Positions 22,386-29,390 of a stretch of 64,000 nucleotides of DNA are shown in pieces. The position numbers and the translations under genes were made by a program. Position 1 is the first letter of the stretch. The number at the start of each line of letters is the position of its first letter. The DNA comes from Kitasatospora sp. NA04385 (GTDB lineage: Bacteria; Actinomycetota; Actinomycetes; Streptomycetales; Streptomycetaceae), in the NCBI RefSeq assembly GCF_013364235.1, contig NZ_CP054919.1, positions 4,793,200 through 4,857,199 on the forward strand. The letters are read 5' to 3'. Below the pieces are notes generated by a model, which did not search any database, was not told where the DNA came from, and worked only from the letters and a program-made list of their open reading frames with translations.

Positions 22386-22437
22386 CGCCCCGGCGTCCCC
22401 CCAACGACCCCCGCCCCCTCTGACGAACAGACTCCCG

Positions 22438-23097
22438 ATGAGCAACCAGAACCCTCCCGCGTCCGACGCCCCCGAGGTGTCCGACCGCGACGTCGCCGCC
22501 ATCGCCGCCCAGCTCGGCCGGGTCCCGCGCGGGCTGCGCGCCGTCGCCCACCGCTGCCCGTGCGGCAACCCGGACGTGGTGGAGACCGCGCCCCGGCTGC
22601 CCGACGGCACGCCGTTCCCGACCTTCTACTACCTGACCTGTCCCCGGGCCGCCTCGCTGATCGGCACCCTGGAGGCGGACGGCGTGATGAAGGAGCAGAC
22701 CGCCCGGCTCGCCGAGGACCCGGAGCTGGCCGCCGCGTACCGGGCGGCGCACGAGGACTACATCGCCCGCCGGGACGCCGTCGAGGTGCTGGAGGGCTTC
22801 CCCAGCGCCGGTGGCATGCCCGACCGGGTCAAGTGCCTGCACGTGCTGGTCGGGCACTCGCTGGCCGCCGGGGAGGGCGTCAACCCGCTCGGCGACGAGG
22901 CGATCGGGATGCTGGAGGACTGGTGGGCCAAGGGCCCGTGCGTCAGCCCCGCCGAGGTCGACGCGGCCGGTGAGCGGGTCGCCCGCAACCGGGCCAAGGC
23001 CGGGGACCACGGCGCGGTGATCGCCGCCAAGGAGGCGCTGAGCGCCGAGCGCGCCGCCCGCAAGGCCGCCGAGGCCGGATCGGAGGACGAGTCGTGA
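22438..23097 (+). CDS. DUF501 family protein
   Basis: This 219-residue protein belongs to the DUF501 family of unknown function, which is almost always found between divIC and ppx in actinobacteria. Landmarks are AQLGRVPRGLRAVAHRCPCGNPDV with a Cys-x-Cys pair, FPTFYYLTCPRA, VKCLHVLVGHSLAAGEGVNPLGDEA and a DWW motif. The conserved Cys and His residues suggest metal binding. The reading frame overlaps the next gene by four bases (GTGA), so expression is coupled to the phosphatase. The sequence gives no more precise function. Confidence 0.88.
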   Translation: MSNQNPPASDAPEVSDRDVAAIAAQLGRVPRGLRAVAHRCPCGNPDVVETAPRLPDGTPFPTFYYLTCPRAASLIGTLEADGVMKEQTARLAEDPELAAAYRAAHEDYIARRDAVEVLEGFPSAGGMPDRVKCLHVLVGHSLAAGEGVNPLGDEAIGMLEDWWAKGPCVSPAEVDAAGERVARNRAKAGDHGAVIAAKEALSAERAARKAAEAGSEDES

Positions 23098-24029
23098 GCC
23101 CGACCCGGGTCGCCGCCATCGACTGCGGCACCAACTCGATCCGCCTGCTGATCGCCGACCTCGACCCGGCCACCGGCGAGATCACCGACCTGGACCGGCG
23201 GATGCTGATCGTCCGGCTCGGCCAGGACGTCGACCGCACCGGGCGGCTGCACCCCGAGGCGCTGGCCCGCACCTTCGCGGCCTGCCGCGAGTACGCGGAG
23301 GTGATCGCCGAGCACGGGGTCGCCCCGGACCGGATCCGGATGGTCGCCACCTCCGCCTCCCGGGACGCCGAGAACGCCGCCGAGTTCGCCGCCGGGGTCA
23401 AGGAGATCCTGGGCGTCACGCCGAGCGTGGTCAGCGGCGACGAGGAGGCCCGGCTGTCCTTCACCGGCGCCACCCGCGAGCTGCTCGGCGGCCCGCACCG
23501 GCCGCCGTACCTGGTGTTCGACCTGGGCGGCGGCTCCACCGAGTTCGTGCTCGGCGAGCAGGACGTGCGGGCCGCGTACTCGATGGACATCGGCTGCGTC
23601 CGGATGACCGAGCGTCACTTCTCGGGCGGGCAGCCCACCGAGGCGCAGATCGAGGCCGCCCGGGCCGACATCCGGGCCGCGCTGGACGCCGTCGCCGCGG
23701 CCGTGCCGCTGGACTCCGGCGCCACCCTGATCGGCCTGGCCGGGACCGTCACCACCGTCGCCGGGATCGCCCTGGAGCTGCCCGGCTACGACTCCGAGCG
23801 GATCCACCACGCGGTGGTCGGCGTCGAGCAGGTGCGGGAGACCGCCCAGTGGCTGCTGCACTCCTCGCACGCCGAGCGGGCCGCCGTCCCGGTCATGCAC
23901 CCCGGCCGGGTGGACGTGATCGCCGCGGGCGCGCTGGTGCTGCTGGAGGTCATGGAGCGCACCGGGGCCGCCGAACTGCTGGTCTCGGAGCACGACATCC
24001 TGGACGGAATCGCCTGGTCGATCGCCTGA
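23094..24029 (+). CDS. ppx: Exopolyphosphatase / pppGpp phosphohydrolase (Ppx/GppA family)
   Basis: This is a 311-residue actin-like ATPase-fold phosphatase. Motifs in order: AAIDCGTNSIRLLIAD (phosphate-1), MVATSASRDAENAAEF, the catalytic Glu region VVSGDEEARLSFTGA, VFDLGGGSTEFVLG (phosphate-2), AGTVTTVAGI and the C-terminal LLVSEHDILDGIA. It removes terminal phosphate from polyphosphate and may act on pppGpp. It is the short form lacking the C-terminal HD-like domain of the E. coli enzyme. GTG overlaps the DUF501 stop, indicating an operon. Confidence 0.92.
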   Translation: MSPTRVAAIDCGTNSIRLLIADLDPATGEITDLDRRMLIVRLGQDVDRTGRLHPEALARTFAACREYAEVIAEHGVAPDRIRMVATSASRDAENAAEFAAGVKEILGVTPSVVSGDEEARLSFTGATRELLGGPHRPPYLVFDLGGGSTEFVLGEQDVRAAYSMDIGCVRMTERHFSGGQPTEAQIEAARADIRAALDAVAAAVPLDSGATLIGLAGTVTTVAGIALELPGYDSERIHHAVVGVEQVRETAQWLLHSSHAERAAVPVMHPGRVDVIAAGALVLLEVMERTGAAELLVSEHDILDGIAWSIA

Positions 24030-24085
24030 TCACGGCTCGGGCCCGGCTCGGCGAACGCCCGGGTGCCCACTGGTCCGAACGGGTT

Positions 24086-24167
24086 CCGGGAGGCCCCCGG
24101 AGGGTGCCCGGGAGACCCCCGCGAGCCCCTTCCGGGCCCCTTCCGGGGCCTCCTCGGGGCCTCCCGG
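24086..24167 (+). terminator. Large hairpin after ppx
   Basis: CCGGGAGGCCCC (24086-24097) pairs exactly with GGGGCCTCCCGG (24156-24167). The intervening 58 bases contain further GGGCC/GGCCC repeats. Confidence 0.4.
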
Positions 24168-24491
24168 CGTGTCGCGGCGAGAACCTTCGTGAATTTCTTC
24201 ACATGGCAATCCAGTCTTTCGACCCACTCGGGGGCTCCGCTCCGCCCGAAATGTGGGACCGAAGGCGCCATCCGGGAGTCGCCGGTGGGATCGCAGGCAA
24301 CCTGCCGTTCATCGCGGAGAAATCGAAACCCCGCTCGGGAACCCGGGTGACGCCGGGATCGTTGCTGTTCAGCGCGGTCCTGCGGGTCGAACCGCTCACG
24401 GCGGGGGCCCGCCGGCGGTGAGCGGACCCCCGGGAGTCCACCGGAAGCCGGAAGTGCGGGCGCGCAGTGTAGCACCCGGTGTCCAGGAGCT

Positions 24492-24519
24492 TGTGACGGG
24501 CCTCACGAATGGCCCGTCA
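24492..24519 (+). promoter_or_regulatory. Rex-like operator TGTGA-N6-TCAC within a 9-bp inverted repeat, upstream of ndh
   Basis: TGTGACGGGCCTCAC (24492-24506) matches the outer half-sites of the redox repressor Rex consensus (TGTGAAC-N3-TTCACA) while its centre differs. It overlaps a perfect TGACGGGCC/GGCCCGTCA inverted repeat (24494-24502, 24511-24519). It lies 24 to 51 bases before the ndh start, next to the TGGATACTTT -10-like sequence. NADH-dependent regulation of an NADH dehydrogenase would be logical. Confidence 0.45.
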
Positions 24520-24542
24520 GGCGGGGGTGGATACTTTCGGAT

Positions 24543-25910
24543 ATGAGCACCACGGAGCGTCCTCGCATCCTCATTGTCGGCGGTGGTTACGTCGGCCTGT
24601 ATGCCGCGATGCGCATCCTCAAGAAGATGCGCTACGGCGAAGCGACCGTCACGGTCGTCGACCCGCGGTCGTACATGACGTACCTGCCCTTCCTCCCCGA
24701 GGCGGCCGGCGGCAACGTCGCCCCTCGCAACCTCGTCGCGCCGCTGCGCAGCGCCCTCAAGAAGGCGGAGGTGCTCACCGGTCACGTGACCGAGGTGGAC
24801 CACGCCCGCAAGGTCGCCACCATCCAGCCCGCAGCGGGCGAGTCCTACGAACTGCCCTTCGAGTACCTGGTCGTCGCGACCGGCTCGGTGTCCCGCACCT
24901 TCCCGATCCCGGGTCTGGCGGAGCACGGCATCGGCATGAAGACGGTCGAGGAGGCGATCAGCCTCCGCAACCACGTCATGGCGCAGCTCGACAAGGCCGA
25001 GTCCACCACGGACGAGGACGTCCGGCGCAAGGCCCTGACCTTCGTGGTCATCGGCGGTGGCTTCGCCGGCATCGAGACCGTCGCCGAGATCGAGGACATG
25101 GCGCGCGACGCCGCCAAGATCTACAAGACCGTCAGCCGTGACGACATGCGCTTCGTGGTGGTGGAGGCGGCCAACCGCATCCTCCCCGAGATGGGCCCGG
25201 ACCTCGGTCTGTGGACCAAGGGCCGCCTGGAGGAGCGCGACATCGAGGTCTACATCGAGACCTCGATGGACTCCTGCGTCGACCAGCACGTGGTGCTGAA
25301 GAACGGCATGGAGTTCGACGCCTCCACCATCGTGTGGACCGCGGGCGTCAAGCCCAACCCGGTGGTCAACCGCTTCGGCCTCCCGCTCGGCCCGCGCGGC
25401 CACGTGGACACCGCGGCGACCCTCCAGGTCCAGGGCTTCGACTACGTGTGGGCGGCCGGCGACAACGCCCAGGTCCCCGACCTGGCCGCCGGTGAGGGCG
25501 CCTGGTGCCCGCCGAACGCGCAGCACGCCGTCCGCCAGGCCGCCGTCCTCGGTGACAACGTCATCGCGGGCATGCGCGGCTTCCCGCAGGCCGAGTACAA
25601 GCACAAGAACCTCGGCGCGGTGGCCGGCCTCGGCCTGCACAAGGGCGTGGCGATCCTCTTCGGCAAGATCAAGCTGAAGGGCCGCCTGGCCTGGTGGTTC
25701 CACCGCGGCTACCACGGCGCGATGGTCCCGACCATGAACCGCAAGATCCGGGTCTTCACCGACTGGACCCTCGCGATGTTCCTCAAGCGCGAGACGGTCG
25801 GCCTCTCCGAGATGGAGAAGCCGTTCGACGCCTTCCAGGAGGCGACCGCCCCGGCCCCGAAGCCCGCCGCCGCGGCCGAGCCGAAGAAGGAGCTCGCGGC
25901 GAGCAAGTAA
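24543..25910 (+). CDS. ndh: Type II NADH:quinone dehydrogenase (NDH-2)
   Basis: This 455-residue flavoprotein transfers electrons from NADH to menaquinone without proton pumping. An FAD-binding GGGYVGLYAA (about 12-21) is near the N-terminus. A second dinucleotide fold VIGGGFAGIETVAE (about 165) binds NADH. AAGDNAQVPD (about 300) and the quinone-site-adjacent CPPNAQHAVRQA (about 318) follow. The C-terminus has an amphipathic, membrane-associated helix region (WWFHRGYHGAMVPT) and an Ala/Lys/Glu-rich tail. It is monocistronic, ends at a strong hairpin and is probably Rex-regulated. Confidence 0.94.
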   Translation: MSTTERPRILIVGGGYVGLYAAMRILKKMRYGEATVTVVDPRSYMTYLPFLPEAAGGNVAPRNLVAPLRSALKKAEVLTGHVTEVDHARKVATIQPAAGESYELPFEYLVVATGSVSRTFPIPGLAEHGIGMKTVEEAISLRNHVMAQLDKAESTTDEDVRRKALTFVVIGGGFAGIETVAEIEDMARDAAKIYKTVSRDDMRFVVVEAANRILPEMGPDLGLWTKGRLEERDIEVYIETSMDSCVDQHVVLKNGMEFDASTIVWTAGVKPNPVVNRFGLPLGPRGHVDTAATLQVQGFDYVWAAGDNAQVPDLAAGEGAWCPPNAQHAVRQAAVLGDNVIAGMRGFPQAEYKHKNLGAVAGLGLHKGVAILFGKIKLKGRLAWWFHRGYHGAMVPTMNRKIRVFTDWTLAMFLKRETVGLSEMEKPFDAFQEATAPAPKPAAAAEPKKELAASK

Positions 25911-26050
25911 GTCGCGACGAGCAGGCGACCAGACCCGGCCCCAGGCCGGGTACGAGTCGGAGGCCCTCCGCCCGGCAGCGCCGCCGGACCACGACCTCCG
26001 TGGTGCTCAGCCGGCCCCGCCACCGGGCGGAGTACAGCAGGCAGCTGACG

Positions 26051-26082
26051 AAGGCCCCCACCCTCCACCGGGTGGGGGCCTT
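26051..26082 (+). terminator. Strong 13-bp hairpin terminator after ndh
   Basis: AAGGCCCCCACCC (26051-26063) pairs exactly with GGGTGGGGGCCTT (26070-26082) around TCCACC, followed by CGGGCTGTTC. Confidence 0.75.
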
Positions 26083-26190
26083 CGGGCTGTTCGGGTGGGG
26101 GTGCGGCGGCCCGCCGCGTGTGCGTCCCGCGCGGGAACGGACGGGCCGCATGGTGGACGGGTCCCAGCGCCTTCCGACAGGAGCGGCCCG

Positions 26191-27525
26191 ATGCGCCGTC
26201 GTACGATCCAGTGCCTGGCCGCCGCCGCGGCGGCGGGCGTCCTGCTCGCCCTCACCGCCGCTCCGGCCGGGGCCGCCGGTTCCGCCTACGGCGACTGGAG
26301 CCTGTCCGGCCCGACCGGCACCCTGGGCTTCCCGGTGGTCGGCCTGCCCCGCGCCACGGTCACCACCGACGGCACCAACCCGGCCGTCGCGTCCGGCGGT
26401 TCGGCGTTCCTCAACGCCGCCACCCCGTTCGGCGCGGCCTACGGCGGTTCCCAGGGCCACCCGTACCTGACGCTGCGCACCGCCGCGGGGAGGGGGCCGT
26501 CCACCACCACCCTGGCCTTCGAGCGCCCGCTCGCCGCCGGGAGTTGGGCCTTCGCGCTGGGCGACATCGACGCCGACACGGTGCGGATCACCGGGACGGC
26601 GGCGGACGGGAGCCCGCTCACCCCGGCCAACCTCGGCTTCCGGGGGGCCTTCAACTACTGCGCGGCCGCGCCGCTGCCGTCCGGCTGCGGCGGTGTGCAG
26701 GGTGACGTCCCGCGCTGGGACGGGGACAGCGCCACGCTGATCGGCAACGGCGCGGACACCTACGGTGCGTCGGGCTGGTTCCGCCCGGTCAAGGCGGTGC
26801 GCGACCTCACCCTGGTCTTCAGCGTCCAGAGCGGCGCCCCGGTCGGCCAGTTGTGGGTGGCCGCCGCCACCGCCTCGGTGACCGGCCGGGTCACGGCGGA
26901 CGGCTGCGCGCCGCCGGACCACGGCACCCTGCTGCTGCGGCACCCCGACGGCACGCCCGTCACCGGGGCGGACGGCGAGCCGGTCACCGCCGGGGCGGGC
27001 GAGGAGGGGACGTACCGCTTCGACGGGCTCGCCCCCGATGCCTACCGGGTCGCCGTGCGGGTCCCCGGCGGCTACGACGCGCCCGTCCCGGTCCGGGCCG
27101 CGGACGCCACCGCCGGCGACGCCGGCGGAGTCGACTTCGCCCTCGCCTGCCACCCGGTGGTGCTCCCCGAGCAGCCGCCGGTCGAGGTCGGCAGCGACCT
27201 GGCGCGGACGGTCGACCTCCCCCCGGCGCTGTGCGGCGGCACCGACCTGGCCGTCACCCGCCGGCCCGGGCACGGCACCGTGCGGATCCTCGACAACTGC
27301 CACGTCCGGTACGAGCCGGACGAGGGCTGGACCGGGCCCGACGACTTCGCCGTCGGCGGGCACACCGCCGACGGCACGCTGGTGACCGCGGCGGAGCGCG
27401 TCGCCGTCGTCCAGCGGCCCGTCCTCGCCGCGACCGGCACCGGCGGGGTCGCGACGGCGGCGGTGGCGGCCGGGCTCGCCCTGCTGCTGGGGGCCGTCGC
27501 CGTCCGGGCGGTCCGGCGCGGGTGA
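26191..27525 (+). CDS. Secreted LAXTG (sortase E type) surface protein with SD-repeat-like and Big-like domains
   Basis: This 444-residue protein has a signal peptide at 1-29 (RRRTIQCLAAAAAAGVLLALTAAPAGAAG). Its N-terminal beta-rich domain (about 30-220) has YGDWSLSGPTGTLGFPVVGL, a Cys pair (NYCAAAPLPSGCGG) and no active-site motif. A prealbumin/SdrD-like repeat follows (SVTGRVTADGCAPPD... GTYRFDGLAPDAYRVAVRVPGGYDAP, landmark YRFDGLAPDAYRV). A cadherin-like stretch comes next (PGHGTVRILDNCHVRYEPDEGWTGPDDFAV, landmark WTGPDDFAVGG). The C-terminus has LAATG, a hydrophobic helix and RRG. LAXTG is the motif of class E sortases. ATG 26191 follows CAGGAG. Anchoring to the wall is inferred; the ligand is unknown. 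Confidence 0.78.
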   Translation: MRRRTIQCLAAAAAAGVLLALTAAPAGAAGSAYGDWSLSGPTGTLGFPVVGLPRATVTTDGTNPAVASGGSAFLNAATPFGAAYGGSQGHPYLTLRTAAGRGPSTTTLAFERPLAAGSWAFALGDIDADTVRITGTAADGSPLTPANLGFRGAFNYCAAAPLPSGCGGVQGDVPRWDGDSATLIGNGADTYGASGWFRPVKAVRDLTLVFSVQSGAPVGQLWVAAATASVTGRVTADGCAPPDHGTLLLRHPDGTPVTGADGEPVTAGAGEEGTYRFDGLAPDAYRVAVRVPGGYDAPVPVRAADATAGDAGGVDFALACHPVVLPEQPPVEVGSDLARTVDLPPALCGGTDLAVTRRPGHGTVRILDNCHVRYEPDEGWTGPDDFAVGGHTADGTLVTAAERVAVVQRPVLAATGTGGVATAAVAAGLALLLGAVAVRAVRRG

Positions 27526-27560
27526 GCGCCCGCGGGGGCGGGCGCGGGCGCGGCCGGTCG

Positions 27561-28013
27561 TCAGGCGGGGTCGGCGGGCGCGGTGCGTTCGGCGAGGCGC
27601 TCGTGCCGCTGCCGGGCGGCCTGCGGGGTGCCCAGGCCGAGCCCGAAGGCGATCTCCTGCCAGGTCATCCCGCGTCCGCGCGCCATGGTGAGCAACCCGG
27701 CCTCCAGCTCGTCGAGTTCGGCCCGCACCAGCGGCAGCAGGGTCAGCGCGGCCAGCACGTCGGCCCGGTCCACCTCCGGCTCGCCCTCCTCGGCCAGGGC
27801 CGCCCCGCTGAGCAGGAACGCCACCAGCCGCACCGCCTCGTGCGGGGCGACCACCGCCGGGTTGGTCTGCCGCCGCCGCTGCCCGTCGGTGGCGGCGTGC
27901 CGCTCGGCGATCCGGAACAGCGCGGCGTACACCCGCTGGGCGCGGGCGGCGTCGGGATCGGGCGGGGCGAACGGGTCGGTGCCCGCGGACGGCGGGGGAG
28001 GGGTGTCGGCCAT
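27561..28013 (-). CDS. Small HTH DNA-binding protein
   Basis: This 150-residue protein is helical, with a likely C-terminal HTH: MTWQEIAFGLGLGTPQAARQRHERL, where TPQAARQRHERL would be the recognition helix, as in several Streptomyces DNA-binding proteins. The N-terminus is Pro/Ala-rich and disordered. A palindrome in the promoter (28059-28073) may be its own operator. It lies just downstream of, and on the same strand as, bldA. Confidence 0.7.
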   Translation of the reverse strand: MADTPPPPSAGTDPFAPPDPDAARAQRVYAALFRIAERHAATDGQRRRQTNPAVVAPHEAVRLVAFLLSGAALAEEGEPEVDRADVLAALTLLPLVRAELDELEAGLLTMARGRGMTWQEIAFGLGLGTPQAARQRHERLAERTAPADPA

Positions 28014-28058
28014 GGCCCCAGGATGCGAGCTGAACGCCGACGCGTCAAGCGTTCGTTG

Positions 28059-28073
28059 TGAACAAGTTGTTCA
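28059..28073. promoter_or_regulatory. 15-bp palindrome TGAACAA-G-TTGTTCA
   Basis: A perfect 7-bp inverted repeat with a 1-bp centre lies about 45 bases upstream of the HTH gene start. A second GTTC-GTTGT-GAAC repeat overlaps it at 28051-28063. It is a candidate autoregulatory site. Confidence 0.45.
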
Positions 28074-28132
28074 ACACCGAGGGTGACCGTACCCGTTCGG
28101 TTGCAAAGCGTCACGACGGGTGGGCAGGGGAG

Positions 28133-28214
28133 TGCCCAGAGCCGGACTCGAACCGGCACGGCCTCGCGGCCAAGCAGTTTTAAGCTGCCCGTGTCTGCGT
28201 TCCACCATCTGGGC
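28133..28214 (-). tRNA. bldA: tRNA-Leu(UAA), bldA
   Basis: This is an 82-nt tRNA with a long variable arm. The acceptor stem is GCCCAGA/TCTGGGC, discriminator A, no encoded CCA. The anticodon loop is CTTAAAA (anticodon TAA) closed by GGCAG/CTGC, and the T arm contains GGTTCGAGTCC. This is the only tRNA that reads UUA leucine codons. In Streptomyces bldA controls aerial growth and antibiotic production because TTA codons are confined to regulatory and late genes. The T-arm and anticodon match the bldA pattern well. Confidence 0.95.
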
Positions 28215-28548
28215 CTGGGAGCGCGGCGATCTCAACGCTGAGCCTAGTCGGCCGGACGACCGTTTCGCATATTTCCAGGTACGGAAGTTGTCATGCTTCC
28301 ATGCCATCTGACGAAGCGTCTGGCGTTTCGGCCACGCTTCGGCTGTTCTCGGCCATCCGGACCTCGGGGAAGGGGTCATACCGCAGGAGGAGACGGTGGG
28401 AGGAAGCGTACGCCTGGCGGTGGTGGGCCGACCCTTCGGCGGAGCGACGTGGGGGGCCGGGGCGGCGGTGAGGATGGAGTAGCGGTCGGAGGAGTCCTCG
28501 GAGCGGCCGCGCCGTGACGAACCCACCCTCCGGACAAGGAGTCCCACC
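28215..28548. other. 334-base region between bldA and the ABC exporter
   Basis: It contains the bldA promoter, an AT-richer stretch at 28260-28310 and the leader of the ABC transporter operon with AAGGAG before its GTG. No gene or strong hairpin is evident. Confidence 0.4.
28241..28246 (-). promoter_or_regulatory. TAGGCT -10 element of bldA
   Basis: On the reverse strand the box lies 27 bases upstream of the mature tRNA 5' end, compatible with a short precursor leader. No clear -35 box is seen. Confidence 0.45.
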
Positions 28549-29322
28549 GTGAGCACCTCGACCGCGTACGCAGCCCACACCGGACTGGCGGCGGCCCGCG
28601 CCACCGGCCTGAACAAGGTCTACGGCGCGGGCGAGACCCGCGTCGTGGCGCTGGACGACGTCTCGGTCGCCTTCGGCCAGGGTGAGTTCACCGCGATCAT
28701 GGGCCCGTCCGGCTCCGGCAAGTCGACCCTGATGCACTGCATGGCCGGGCTCGACGAGGTCACCTCCGGCTCGGCCACGATCGGCGACACCGAGCTGGTC
28801 GGGCTGAAGGACAAGCAGCTGACCAAGCTCCGCCGGGACAAGATCGGCTTCATCTTCCAGGCGTTCAACCTGCTGCCCACGCTCACCGCGCTGGAGAACA
28901 TCACGCTGCCGATGGACATCGCCGGCCGCAAGGTCGACCGGGCCTGGCTGGACCGGGTGGTGGAGACCGTCGGCCTGTCCGGCCGGCTCTCGCACCGGCC
29001 CGCCCAGCTCTCCGGCGGCCAGCAGCAGCGGGTGGCGTGCGCCCGGGCGCTGGCCTCCAAGCCGGAGATCATCTTCGCCGACGAGCCCACCGGCAACCTG
29101 GACTCCCGCTCCGGCGCGGAGATCCTCTCCTTCCTGCGCAACTCGGTGCGCGAACTCGGCCAGACCGTGGTGATGGTGACGCACGACCCGGTGGCCGCCT
29201 CGTACGCGGACCGGGTGGTGTTCCTGGCCGACGGCCGGATCGTCGACGAGCTGCACCACCCCACCGCCGACACCGTCCTGGACCGGATGCGCCGCTTCGA
29301 CGCCAAGGGCCGCACCAGCTGA
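28549..29322 (+). CDS. ABC transporter ATPase, MacB/LolD family
   Basis: This is a 257-residue nucleotide-binding protein: Walker A GPSGSGKST (about 57-65), Q-loop FIFQAFNLLPT, signature LSGGQQQRVACARAL (about 153), Walker B IIFADEPTGNLDS and H-loop VTHDP. The order and the TGNLDS motif are those of the LolD/MacB/FtsE branch. It pairs with the FtsX-type permease 68 bases downstream. GTG 28549 follows AAGGAG by 7 bases. Together the two proteins would form a mechanotransmission-type exporter or lipoprotein-release system. Substrate unknown. Confidence 0.92.
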   Translation: MSTSTAYAAHTGLAAARATGLNKVYGAGETRVVALDDVSVAFGQGEFTAIMGPSGSGKSTLMHCMAGLDEVTSGSATIGDTELVGLKDKQLTKLRRDKIGFIFQAFNLLPTLTALENITLPMDIAGRKVDRAWLDRVVETVGLSGRLSHRPAQLSGGQQQRVACARALASKPEIIFADEPTGNLDSRSGAEILSFLRNSVRELGQTVVMVTHDPVAASYADRVVFLADGRIVDELHHPTADTVLDRMRRFDAKGRTS

Positions 29323-29390
29323 CGTCCCGCGGCCGCCCGCCCGCGGGCCCCGTCGAACCCGACCGCACCCACCTCCCCAGGACTGACCCC

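Larger units (their letters stand above)
24030..24542. other. 513-base intergenic region between ppx and ndh
   Basis: It holds a long interrupted hairpin (24086-24097 with 24156-24167) that probably terminates ppx. A less GC-rich stretch from 24185 to 24370 has no convincing gene. The ndh promoter region carries a Rex-like operator and an overlapping 9-bp inverted repeat. Confidence 0.5.

Noticed and set aside
25911-26050. tRNA or small RNA between ndh and the terminator
   Set aside because: No cloverleaf or conserved T-arm sequence could be drawn; the hairpin at 26051 alone explains the region.
28059-28073. Shared operator with the 5809-5824 inverted repeat
   Set aside because: The half-sites are in opposite orientation (TGAACAA..TTGTTCA against GTTCAC..GTGAAC) and have different spacing, so a single regulator is not supported.
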